The notes under the pieces are model-generated. The model was not told the DNA's origin, searched no databases, and saw nothing but the letters and a program-made list of their open reading frames with translations. From Cellulomonas xylanilytica (GTDB lineage: Bacteria; Actinomycetota; Actinomycetes; Actinomycetales; Cellulomonadaceae), in NCBI RefSeq assembly GCF_007989805.1, contig NZ_BJUB01000017.1, positions 1 through 53,478 of the forward strand: a stretch of 53,478 bases of DNA, written 5' to 3'. A program made the translations under genes and the position numbers. Every line of letters starts with the position of its first letter. Within the stretch, counting starts at the first letter, position 1. Below, one piece after another: positions 1 through 5,898 of the stretch.

Positions 1-616
1 CGCCGATCCAGTCCCGGAGGCCGTCGAGGTTCTGGTCGATCCAGCCGCCCAGGTCGGCGGTGGTCGACTCCCACCAGTCGCTGATCGCGGTGCCGGCGTC
101 GGTGATGGTGTCCCAGGCGTCGGCGGCGGTGGAGGCGACCCAGTCGGTGCCGGCATCCACGGTGTCGGTGACGTCGTCCCATCGGTCGGAGAACCACCCG
201 CCGATGCCTTGGGATTCTTCGGTGTCGGCCTGGTCGGCTTCGTGTTCTTCGGCGGGTTCGGGTCCCCAGGCAAGGACGGTGCCGCCGGTGGCCAGCGGGG
301 TCTGGTTGTAGAGGGGGATCGGGGTGAACGGGTCGGGGTCGTCGTCCACGACGGGGATGACCGGGCCCAGGGTGCCGCCGTAGCGCAGGTCGGCCAACGT
401 GCGGGCCCGGTTCAGGTGGGTGTCCACCACGGGCAGGACGTTGGTGCCGAGCCGGTCGGCGATCCCGAGGGCCTCGTCGAACCCGGACGTGGACACCCCC
501 AACGCCACTGCCCGGTGCCGTAGCGGGCCGAACCCGTCCAACGCGTCCCGGGTCGCGACCAGGTCCGCCCGCACCCCGGCCACACCCTCAGCACTGATCT
601 CGACGATCCGCGTCAC
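1..616 (-). CDS. Putative secreted toxin-like protein, N-terminal part (3' end outside window)
   Basis: About 205 residues are visible; the C-terminus lies beyond base 1. The GTG start (614-616) is chosen because a strong SD (GGGAGGGGG, complement of 621-629) sits four bases upstream. Residues 1-100 look helical, with no signal peptide or membrane segment. An acidic linker (about 128-145, EPAEEHEADQADTEE) follows, then a Trp/Asp-rich stretch of repeated amphipathic helices (WFSDRWDD, DWVASTAADAW, DWWESTTADL, WIDQNLDGLRDWIG). Such a layout resembles the leader regions of type VII secreted or polymorphic toxin proteins of actinobacteria, whose toxin domain would lie in the missing part. That assignment is inference; no named domain is recognised. 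Confidence 0.6.
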   Translation of the reverse strand, partial: MTRIVEISAEGVAGVRADLVATRDALDGFGPLRHRAVALGVSTSGFDEALGIADRLGTNVLPVVDTHLNRARTLADLRYGGTLGPVIPVVDDDPDPFTPIPLYNQTPLATGGTVLAWGPEPAEEHEADQADTEESQGIGGWFSDRWDDVTDTVDAGTDWVASTAADAWDTITDAGTAISDWWESTTADLGGWIDQNLDGLRDWIG

Positions 617-693
617 GCAGCCCCCTCCCGCGACGATGCCGGTGGCGTCGAAGGTAGCGGACGCGCCGCGCCCCTGGACAGGGATCGGACAGT

Positions 694-921
694 TCAGCCG
701 ACGGGGCGCACCTCGAAGGTCCCGGCGGCGGGCAGCCCGTCGAGCACGGCGTCCAGGTCCGGCTCGTCGAGCACCCGGATCCCGGTCAGCGCGGAGGCCG
801 GCCCCGCGAACGGCCCGTCCCGCAGGACGCGGTCCTGCACCGACGTCGCGGTGTCCACGGAGCCCAGCGTGACGCCGTCGGGCAGGGCCGCCGACCCGAA
901 CGCCAGGACGACGAACCTCAT
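694..921 (-). CDS. Short DGPF/YCII-family protein
   Basis: A 75-residue protein that is shorter than usual for the DGPF (YCII-related) family but keeps the hallmark motif, here RDGPFAG near residues 34-40, and the family ending EVRPVG. Its ATG overlaps the stop of the upstream DGPF gene (918-1316) by ATGA, so the two are translationally coupled. Members of this family are small ferredoxin-like-fold proteins without proven enzymatic function and are often encoded near ECF42 sigma factors. The N-terminal half is too short for the full fold, so it may act only with its larger partner, or be decaying. Confidence 0.7.
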   Translation of the reverse strand: MRFVVLAFGSAALPDGVTLGSVDTATSVQDRVLRDGPFAGPASALTGIRVLDEPDLDAVLDGLPAAGTFEVRPVG

Positions 922-1316
922 GACGCGGTCAGCGCGTGGTCACCGTCGACGGGGACGCCGTCGACGAAGCGCACGGTGGGCCGGATCTCGACGGACTCGC
1001 CGTTGAGCACCAGCGCGGACACCGCCTCGGTCAGGGCGTCGAGCGAGGTGCGGGCGACCAGGTAGAACCCGGCCACCTGCTCCGCGGTCTCGGCGTAGGG
1101 ACCGTCGGTGACGACGACCCCGGCGCGCCCGTCGGACCGCAGCGCCCGCGCCCGGGACGCCGCACCGAGCGCCCGGGTGGTGACGATCTCCCAGCCCTGC
1201 TCGGCGCAGTGCTGCTGGAAGCCGCTGTGGGCGGCCCAGGCGCGCTCGCGCTCCTCGGGGGTGAGTGCCTCGTCGCGGGCGTCGTCGCGGTAGAGGACCA
1301 CGGTGAACTCGGCCAT
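918..1316 (-). CDS. DGPF/YCII-family protein
   Basis: 132 residues with the classic family layout: N-terminal strand (AEFTVVLYRDD), helical middle, a TDGPYAET motif (a Tyr variant of DGPF) near residue 90, then an AGFYLVA strand and an EIRP ending. The ATG is preceded by AGGAG. It is first gene of a two-gene operon with 694-921 and lies about 40 bases below an ECF-type promoter (1366-1392). Family knowledge: DGPF proteins are typical targets of ECF42 sigma factors; the molecular function is unknown. The fold assignment is solid, the regulation is inferred. Confidence 0.88.
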   Translation of the reverse strand: MAEFTVVLYRDDARDEALTPEERERAWAAHSGFQQHCAEQGWEIVTTRALGAASRARALRSDGRAGVVVTDGPYAETAEQVAGFYLVARTSLDALTEAVSALVLNGESVEIRPTVRFVDGVPVDGDHALTAS

Positions 1317-1341
1317 GTCAGCTCCTGCTGGTCGAGGGACG

Positions 1342-1385
1342 CCCGGTGCGCCCCGCTGCCCCGATGACGTGCGCGGCGCACCGGG
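1342..1385 (-). terminator. Hairpin after the first DGPF operon, overlapping the next promoter
   Basis: A perfect 11-bp stem (CCCGGTGCGCC at 1342-1352 with GGCGCACCGGG at 1375-1385) has a 22-base loop and lies directly downstream of the stop at 1395. There is no T-run. One arm falls in the spacer and the loop holds the -10 of the promoter at 1366-1392, so termination and initiation signals are superposed. Its role as a terminator is inference. Confidence 0.45.
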
Positions 1386-1392
1386 ATCGACA
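1366..1392 (-). promoter_or_regulatory. ECF42-type promoter of DGPF operon 918-1316/694-921
   Basis: Read on the minus strand: TGTCGA (1392-1387), 17 bases, CGTC (1369-1366), continuing as CGTCATC. It is identical in box sequence and spacing to the promoters at 2152-2178 and 3066-3092. ECF42 promoters described in Streptomyces have TGTCGA at -35 and CGA/TC at -10, which fits. The expected transcript start is about 40 bases above the ATG at 1316. Confidence 0.75.
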
Positions 1393-1394
1393 AC

Positions 1395-1745
1395 TCACAT
1401 CTCCGCGATCTCGCGGACCTCGATGGTGTACTCCGGCAGCAGCATCGCGTGCTTGAGCACGGCCTCCCGGCTGGGCGCGGTGACCAGGTAGAAGCCTCCG
1501 AGCTGCTCGGCGGTCTCGGCGAAGGGGCCCTCGGTGATCTCCGCGTCGTCGCCCGAGCGACGCAGCGTGACCGCGGTGGTCACCGACTGGAGCGCCTCGC
1601 TCGCCAGGAACGTCACGCCGTAGTCGGCGGCCTGGTCGTCGTAGTCGCCGTGCTGGCGGTAGTACTCGGCCTTCGTCGCCTCGTCGGCCGCCTCCCAGTC
1701 ACCCTCGGCGGCGTACATGAGGACGACGAACGTCTGCAGGCTCAT
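1395..1745 (-). CDS. DGPF/YCII-family protein
   Basis: 116 residues: N-terminal TFVVLMYAAEGDWE strand region, then the family motif in variant form, TEGPFAETAEQLGGFYLV, near residues 74-91, and a C-terminal EVREIAEM. The start overlaps the stop of the upstream paralogue (1742-2107) as ATGA, so both are read from one transcript, probably from the promoter at 2152-2178. The D-to-E change in DGPF is shared with its operon partner but not with the next operon. Function unknown; family assignment clear. Confidence 0.88.
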   Translation of the reverse strand: MSLQTFVVLMYAAEGDWEAADEATKAEYYRQHGDYDDQAADYGVTFLASEALQSVTTAVTLRRSGDDAEITEGPFAETAEQLGGFYLVTAPSREAVLKHAMLLPEYTIEVREIAEM

Positions 1746-2107
1746 GCGTCGTGCACCACGACGGGACGCAGCTCGATGCCGCCGCCGTCGGTCAGCAGGT
1801 GCTCGCCGGCGAGCCGGGCCAGACCCTGGACGTCGTCGGTCTCGATCACGTAGTAGCCGCCGAGGTGCTCGGCCAGCTCCACGTAGGGGCCCTCCGTCAC
1901 TGTCAGGTCACCGCCCTCGGGGCGCTGCACCGTGACGGCGTTCTTCGACAGGCCCAGCTCCTCGCCGCCGAGGATGCGGTAGCCGCGCTCCTCGCACGCC
2001 TCGGAGAACGCCCCGTGCTCGCTCATCGCGCGCTCCTGGACCTCGGGCGACGCGTTCTCCCAGAACCCCTCGTCGCCCCAGAGCAGCATGGTCCATCGGT
2101 CGGTCAT
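1742..2107 (-). CDS. DGPF/YCII-family protein, first gene of its operon
   Basis: 121 residues starting MTDRWTMLLWGDE. The start at 2107 is chosen because AAGGAG lies just upstream; the longer open frame has no start signal. The motif is TEGPYVELAEHLGGYYVIE (residues 70-88), a double variant (EGPY) of DGPF. It leads a two-gene operon with 1395-1745 and sits about 45 bases below the ECF-type promoter at 2152-2178. Like its paralogues it should fold as a small ferredoxin-like dimer; no catalytic activity is established for the family. Confidence 0.88.
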   Translation of the reverse strand: MTDRWTMLLWGDEGFWENASPEVQERAMSEHGAFSEACEERGYRILGGEELGLSKNAVTVQRPEGGDLTVTEGPYVELAEHLGGYYVIETDDVQGLARLAGEHLLTDGGGIELRPVVVHDA

Positions 2108-2151
2108 GTCGTCATCTCCTTCATCTCTCCACTGTGCCCGGTCGGGGTGAT

Positions 2152-2178
2152 GACGCGCGAGGGTCCCGGAAATCGACA
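2152..2178 (-). promoter_or_regulatory. ECF42-type promoter of DGPF operon 1742-2107/1395-1745
   Basis: On the minus strand TGTCGA (2178-2173), 17 bases, CGTC (2155-2152), extended to CGTCATC exactly as at 1366-1392. It stands back-to-back with the ArsR promoter on the plus strand, which begins five bases away at 2183. Confidence 0.75.
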
Positions 2179-2182
2179 GCCC

Positions 2183-2212
2183 TTGACATGCAAGTGAGCA
2201 CTTGCCTATACA
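2183..2212 (+). promoter_or_regulatory. ArsR promoter with operator in its spacer
   Basis: TTGACA (2183-2188) and TATACA (2207-2212) are 18 bases apart, a near-consensus housekeeping promoter. The spacer holds a perfect 7-bp inverted repeat, GCAAGTG-AG-CACTTGC (2190-2205). Bound repressor would block polymerase. The predicted transcript start falls at or one base from the GTG at 2219, so the message should be leaderless. Confidence 0.75.
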
Positions 2213-2218
2213 TGGCGG

Positions 2219-2509
2219 GTGGCAGCCGACGTGTTCAAGGCCCTCGCCGACGCCACGCGTCGCGCGATCCTCGACGAGCTCCAGGACCGCGACGGCCAGT
2301 CGCTGTTCGAGCTGTGCACCCGGCTGACCATGCGGCACGGGCTCGGATCCACCCGGCAGGCGGTCTCGCAGCACCTCGAGGTGCTCGAGGAAGCGGGCCT
2401 GGTGACCGTCCGCCGGGAGGGCCGCTACAAGTTCCACCACCTCGACACCCGACCGCTGCGGCAGATCGCCGTGCGCTGGCCGGTCCCCGACGAAGGAGAG
2501 TCCTCATGA
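2219..2509 (+). CDS. ArsR-family winged-helix repressor
   Basis: 96 residues: VFKALADATRRAILDEL opening typical of ArsR/SmtB proteins, a recognition segment around STRQAVSQHLEVLEEAGLV (residues 42-60), then the wing VRREGRYKFHHL. No obvious metal-binding Cys pair is present, so it more likely belongs to the non-metal SdpR/YdfF-like branch common next to VOC genes. The GTG start has no SD and coincides with the predicted transcript start. It overlaps the VOC gene by ATGA. The inverted repeat at 2190-2205 is the likely autoregulatory site. Confidence 0.88.
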   Translation: MAADVFKALADATRRAILDELQDRDGQSLFELCTRLTMRHGLGSTRQAVSQHLEVLEEAGLVTVRREGRYKFHHLDTRPLRQIAVRWPVPDEGESS

Positions 2510-2901
2510 TCCGCATCACCGTGACCAGCGTGTTCGTCGACGACCAGAGCAAGGCCCTCGACTTCTACACCGGCGTCCTCGGGTTCCAGGTGAAGAACGA
2601 CATCCCGCTCGGCGGCGACGACCGCTGGCTCACCGTCGTCTCCCCGGCCGCCACGGACGGGGTCGAGCTCCTGCTCGAGCCGAGCGGTCACCCTGCGGTC
2701 GGGCCGTTCAAGGCGGCGCTCGTGGAGGACGGCATCCCGGCGACGTCGTTCGGGGTCGACGACCTCCAGGCCGAGTTCGAGCGGCTCACCGCGCGAGGCG
2801 TCCGCTTCGTGCAGCCGCCGACGGACATGGGTCCGGTGATCGTCGCGACGATCGACGACACGTGCGGGAACCTGATCCAGCTCGCGCAGATGACCTCCTA
2901 G
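2506..2901 (+). CDS. VOC (glyoxalase/bleomycin-resistance fold) protein
   Basis: 131 residues with the paired beta-alpha-beta-beta-beta layout of the VOC superfamily: opening TSVFVDDQSKALDFYTGVLGF, central GVELLLEP, and the C-terminal FVQPPTDMGPVIVATIDDTCGNLIQL. Its ATG overlaps the ArsR stop and an SD (GAAGGAGAG) lies within the ArsR 3' end, so it is co-expressed and presumably repressed by that ArsR. VOC proteins bind a divalent metal and act on or sequester small molecules; the substrate cannot be read from the sequence. Confidence 0.88.
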   Translation: MIRITVTSVFVDDQSKALDFYTGVLGFQVKNDIPLGGDDRWLTVVSPAATDGVELLLEPSGHPAVGPFKAALVEDGIPATSFGVDDLQAEFERLTARGVRFVQPPTDMGPVIVATIDDTCGNLIQLAQMTS

Positions 2902-3065
2902 AGCCCCGCCGGGGGAGCGATCGCCTCGCGGATCTCGGCCACCTCGCCGGTGCCCCGGACCAGCTCGCCGACGACCGCGGTCAGCCCGTCGAGGTCGTCG
3001 GTCGCGATCCGGTAGAGGCCGGCCAGGATCTCGGTCGACTCGGCGAACGGGCCGGTCGTGCCCAT
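2898..3065 (-). pseudogene. Fossil of a DGPF/YCII gene (C-terminal half only)
   Basis: The frame MGTTGPFAESTEILAGLYRI and onward matches the second half of a DGPF protein (motif GPFAES, strand AGLYRIAT, ending EIREAIAPP), but the whole N-terminal half is missing. Base 3065, the first possible ATG, lies inside the -10 box of an intact ECF42-type promoter (3066-3092), so an internal deletion has joined the promoter directly to the middle of the gene. No usable ribosome site remains. Its end overlaps the VOC gene stop by four bases (2898-2901). Confidence 0.75.
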
Positions 3066-3092
3066 GACGCACGTCGCCCGTCCCCATCGACA
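3066..3092 (-). promoter_or_regulatory. ECF42-type promoter left at the DGPF fossil
   Basis: Minus strand TGTCGA (3092-3087), 17 bases, CGTC (3069-3066), followed by ATG. Same boxes and spacing as the two promoters at 1366 and 2152, although the gene behind it is broken. Confidence 0.7.
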
Positions 3093-3121
3093 GAGTCGCA
3101 CGACGGTGTTTCGGTGGACCG

Positions 3122-3829
3122 ATGACGACTGCGGTGGTGACGGGTGGCGGGACGGGCATCGGGCGTGCGGTGGCGCGCAGGCTGCTGGCCGACGGGAACG
3201 ACGTGGTGATCGTCGGGCGGCGGCGCGACGTGCTCGAGGAGGCCGCCGCGGGGGTGATGCGCGTCGAGGTCGCGGACCTGCGGGACCCTGACGAGGTGGC
3301 GGGGCTGGCGGAGCGGCTGGGCGTGGTCGACGTGCTGGTGCTCAACGCGGGCGGGTCGCTGGAGGCTCGCGACGAGAGCCTGGCGGCGACGGCCGACCTG
3401 TGGGTCGACGAGTTCCGGCTCAACGTGCTGACCACGGTCCTGCTCGGGGAGGCGCTGCTGCCCGCCATGCCGCGGCCGGGCGGGCGGATCATCGCGATGA
3501 GCTCGGTGGCCGCGCTGCGGGGTGCGGGTTCGTACGGCGCGGCGAAGGCGGCGGTGAACTCGTGGGTCACGGGGGTGGCTGCCCGGGTGGCCGCCGACGG
3601 GATCGCCGTCAACGCCGTCGCGCCCGGCTTCGTGCCGGACACGGAGTTCTGGGCAGGCCGCCTCGACGACGCCGAGTACGCGCGCCGGCTGGCACGGGTG
3701 CCGATGGGCAGGCCGGGGACGGTCGAGGAGGTGGCCGCCGCGGTCGCCTACCTGGCGTCGCCGGACGGCGGCTGGACCACCGGGCAGGTGCTCGGTGTGC
3801 ACGGCGGGGCGGTGCTGGCTCGGCTCTGA
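3122..3829 (+). CDS. SDR-family oxidoreductase
   Basis: 235 residues, the normal length for a classical short-chain dehydrogenase. The cofactor site TGGGTGIGRAVA is at residues 7-18, NAG near 79, the catalytic Ser in MSSVAAL and the YGAAK Tyr/Lys motif near 140; the end VTGQVLGVHGG-like (TTGQVLGVHGGAVL) is typical. The enzyme should reduce or oxidise a carbonyl/alcohol with NAD(P)H in the cytoplasm. It stands alone between the DGPF fossil and padR, divergent from the former. The residue after the glycine motif (VGRRRDV) suggests NADP preference; the substrate is unknown. Confidence 0.88.
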   Translation: MTTAVVTGGGTGIGRAVARRLLADGNDVVIVGRRRDVLEEAAAGVMRVEVADLRDPDEVAGLAERLGVVDVLVLNAGGSLEARDESLAATADLWVDEFRLNVLTTVLLGEALLPAMPRPGGRIIAMSSVAALRGAGSYGAAKAAVNSWVTGVAARVAADGIAVNAVAPGFVPDTEFWAGRLDDAEYARRLARVPMGRPGTVEEVAAAVAYLASPDGGWTTGQVLGVHGGAVLARL

Positions 3830-3853
3830 TACCGATGTATCGCTAGGGATTGT

Positions 3854-3880
3854 CAAAGATAGATCGGCGATATATCTTTG
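3854..3880. promoter_or_regulatory. 27-bp palindromic operator upstream of padR
   Basis: CAAAGATA (3854-3861) and TATCTTTG (3873-3880) flank an inner ATCG/CGAT pair around a central G; 12 of the 13 base pairs match. A second, shorter repeat GATAC-CGAT-GTATC lies at 3828-3841. Both stand between the SDR stop and the PadR gene. The AT-rich, ATATC-containing form fits PadR operators, so autoregulation is likely. Confidence 0.7.
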
Positions 3881-3966
3881 AGTCATCCGGTCGAGGTCCC
3901 ACGACCTCCCGGACGCCGCGACAGGGCGACCCCGCCCGAGCGACCCACATCGTCAGGAGACATCCC

Positions 3967-4719
3967 ATGCGACACCCCCGACACCCCTTCGTCCCCACCA
4001 CCACCGACCCGACCGCCGAGCGCGGCCGCACCCGCCGCCGTCGCGGCGACTTCCCCGGCGCCCCCTACGAGGAGGGCTTCGACCCGCGCCGCGGAGGGCC
4101 CCGCGGGGCCTTCCCGCACGAGCACCACGAGCACGACGGTCGCCGCGGCTTCGGACCCGGAGGCCCGCGAGGCTTCGGGGGCACCGGCTTCGGTGGCCCT
4201 GGCTTCGGCGGTCCGGGCTTCGGCCCCGGCGGCCGCGGTCGCGGTCCCGGCCGGCGTGCCGGGCGCGGCGACATCCGCGCCGCGATCCTGCTGCTGCTCG
4301 CCGAGGAGCCGATGCACGGCTACCAGCTGATCCAGCAGATCGGTGAGCGGTCGGGTGGCACGTGGCGCCCCAGCCCTGGCGCCATCTACCCGGCGCTCAA
4401 CCTCCTCGAGGACGAGGGCCTCATCGCCATCACGTCCGAGTCCGGCCGCAAGATGGCCACGCTCACCGAGGCGGGCGGCACCTACGTCACCCAGAACGCC
4501 GAGCAGCTGGGCAGCCCGTGGGAGGACGCCGCGAACCGGCCGACCTCGCCGGGTCGCGCGCTGCGCGGCGGCATGGAGGCGCTCGGTGCGGCGGCCCACC
4601 AGGTTGCCCGCACCGGCACCGACGAGCAGGCCACCCAGGCGCTCGAGGTCCTCGACCGGGCGCGCCGGGATCTCTACCTGATCCTGGCGGGCGACGCCCA
4701 GCCCACCCCGGAGGCCTGA
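3967..4719 (+). CDS. PadR-family regulator with Gly/Arg-rich N-terminal extension
   Basis: 250 residues. The ATG at 3967 is used because GGAG lies eight bases upstream and an earlier TTG would place the operator inside the gene. Residues 1-97 are a low-complexity tail (HEHHEHDGRRGFGPGG, repeated GFGG/GPGG units, RGRGPGRR). From about 98 a PadR winged helix begins: IRAAILLLLAEEPMHGYQLI, PSPGAIYPALNLLEDEGLI, a wing around SESGRKMATLTEAG, then a C-terminal dimerisation helix (TQALEVLDRARRDLYLIL). PadR proteins repress genes in response to phenolics or antimicrobials. The His-rich tail could bind metal. A perfect hairpin terminator follows. Confidence 0.88.
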   Translation: MRHPRHPFVPTTTDPTAERGRTRRRRGDFPGAPYEEGFDPRRGGPRGAFPHEHHEHDGRRGFGPGGPRGFGGTGFGGPGFGGPGFGPGGRGRGPGRRAGRGDIRAAILLLLAEEPMHGYQLIQQIGERSGGTWRPSPGAIYPALNLLEDEGLIAITSESGRKMATLTEAGGTYVTQNAEQLGSPWEDAANRPTSPGRALRGGMEALGAAAHQVARTGTDEQATQALEVLDRARRDLYLILAGDAQPTPEA

Positions 4720-4732
4720 CCTCCGGCTCTCC

Positions 4733-4763
4733 GACGAGGCACCCCGCTGCGGGGTGCCTCGTC
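4733..4763 (+). terminator. Rho-independent-like hairpin after padR
   Basis: A perfect 14-bp stem (GACGAGGCACCCCG / CGGGGTGCCTCGTC) with a CTG loop begins 13 bases after the padR stop. It lacks a T-run, as usual in very GC-rich actinobacteria. Confidence 0.75.
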
Positions 4764-4795
4764 GTCCCCGCTGAGGGGTGCCAGACTCTCGGCCC

Positions 4796-4987
4796 ATGGC
4801 CGACTCGACGACACCCACCCCGCTGCCCCGAGGCATCGGTGCGCCGGCCACCCGCGCGCTGGCGCTGGTCGGGATCACGACGCTCGACGACGTGCGCGAC
4901 GCGGACCTCGACGCGCTCCTGGCGCTGCACGGCGTCGGACCCAAGGCGATCCAGGTCCTGCGCGAGGCGCTGGCCGCGACCGACTGA
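4796..4987 (+). CDS. Small helix-hairpin-helix protein
   Basis: 63 residues. After a short Pro/Thr-rich start come two HhH-like motifs: GIGAPATRALALVGITTLDDV (residues 13-33, in two parts) and HGVGPKAIQVLREAL (about 46-60), the arrangement seen in the RNA polymerase alpha C-terminal domain and in small DUF4332-like proteins. It probably binds DNA without sequence specificity. There is no SD; a CAGACT box at 4782-4787 suggests a leaderless message. It stands alone after the padR terminator and runs into the convergent DUF2071 gene four bases on. Confidence 0.8.
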   Translation: MADSTTPTPLPRGIGAPATRALALVGITTLDDVRDADLDALLALHGVGPKAIQVLREALAATD

Positions 4988-4991
4988 CGGT

Positions 4992-5711
4992 CTACGGCAG
5001 CGGCACGGCGAACCGGGCGTGCACGCCCGGCGAGTACAGCACCGAGTCCGGCGGTCGCGACGACACCCCGGGCAGCCCACCGGCGGCGACGAGCTCGTCG
5101 TCCAGCGACACCAGGGTCGCCCGGCGCAGCGGCCAGGTCTCGTGCTCGTTGGGCACGAACCGCGTCCGCCCACCGATGACGGTGTGCATGCCCCAGCGCG
5201 CGGTGAGGAAGTCGGCCAGCGGGTCGTCGACCACGACCTCGTCCGACGGCCGGACCACGATCCGCGACGACGGCCGCTCCCCGGTGAGCCGGGTCGAGCG
5301 GTAGTCGATCGCGTCGACCGTCTTGCGGATCGTCATCCGCGCCCACTGGTACGGCACGTTCATGACGGTGCGCGCGCCGAGCACGGTCAGCGCCCGGGAC
5401 GCCTCCAGCGACCGGAACAGCACCCCGCGCCGGCCCTCGTCGTCGACCGTGTAGAGCCGGACGTTGATCTCGGGGAAGTCGCCGATGTACGGCAGCGCCG
5501 GCCCGGGGACGAGCGTGAACCGCTCCATCCGGAACGCGATGAGCCCGACCCACGAGCTGCCGTCGTGCTCGTCGGGCCGCGTCCCGGCCGGCAGCAGCGG
5601 CGCGACGAGGTCGGACGCCACCCGCCAGTGCAGAAAGCTGACCCGCACCCAGTCCTGCGACAGGATCACGCGCCCCTGCAGCTGGTCGGCGACGCTCTGG
5701 ATGGGATCCAC
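4992..5711 (-). CDS. DUF2071 (YqjF-like) protein
   Basis: 239 residues with family features: FLHWRVASDLVAPLLPAG near residues 27-44, WVGLIAFRMERF, NVRLYTVDDEGRRGVLFRSLEA, and a C-terminal TLVSLDDELVAAGG. The acetoacetate-decarboxylase-like fold has no settled function. The GTG at 5711 is preferred, with GGTGAGG just upstream; a frame-extending ATG at 5780 would put the N-terminus inside the palindromic element at 5767-5838. It is transcribed away from that element and ends four bases from the convergent HhH gene. Confidence 0.8.
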   Translation of the reverse strand: MDPIQSVADQLQGRVILSQDWVRVSFLHWRVASDLVAPLLPAGTRPDEHDGSSWVGLIAFRMERFTLVPGPALPYIGDFPEINVRLYTVDDEGRRGVLFRSLEASRALTVLGARTVMNVPYQWARMTIRKTVDAIDYRSTRLTGERPSSRIVVRPSDEVVVDDPLADFLTARWGMHTVIGGRTRFVPNEHETWPLRRATLVSLDDELVAAGGLPGVSSRPPDSVLYSPGVHARFAVPLP

Positions 5712-5766
5712 GGCCTCACCGTAGGCGCTCGCCGGCCTCGACGGACGTCCGCGCGTGTCACGTGCG

Positions 5767-5838
5767 GCCGAGCTCGTCATCCAGGGCCGAGCTCGTCCGT
5801 TGCAACAGACGAGCTCGGCGTGGACTGACGAGCTCGGC
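5767..5838. repeat. Four-unit palindromic element, copy C
   Basis: GCCGAGCTCGTC occurs at 5767-5778 and 5786-5797 and its exact complement GACGAGCTCGGC at 5808-5819 and 5827-5838. The gaps are 7, 10 and 7 bases. The unit-7-unit-n-unit'-7-unit' plan equals that of the elements at 27616-27683 and 46224-46291, although the unit sequence differs. It lies behind the 3' end of the alcohol dehydrogenase gene. A long stem with a 7x7 internal loop or two alternative pairings are possible. Confidence 0.85.
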
Positions 5839-5898
5839 GGGGTCGAGCCGGCCTACCTCGGCCTGGCGCACGCCGGCGGTGGACGAGGGTGGCTCCGG

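Noticed and set aside
3850..3966. TTG start for PadR at 3850
   Set aside because: It would put the 27-bp palindrome inside the gene and lacks an SD; the ATG at 3967 has GGAG.
5712..5780. ATG start of the DUF2071 gene at 5780
   Set aside because: It lies inside palindromic element C and the added residues have no family similarity; GTG 5711 has an SD-like sequence.
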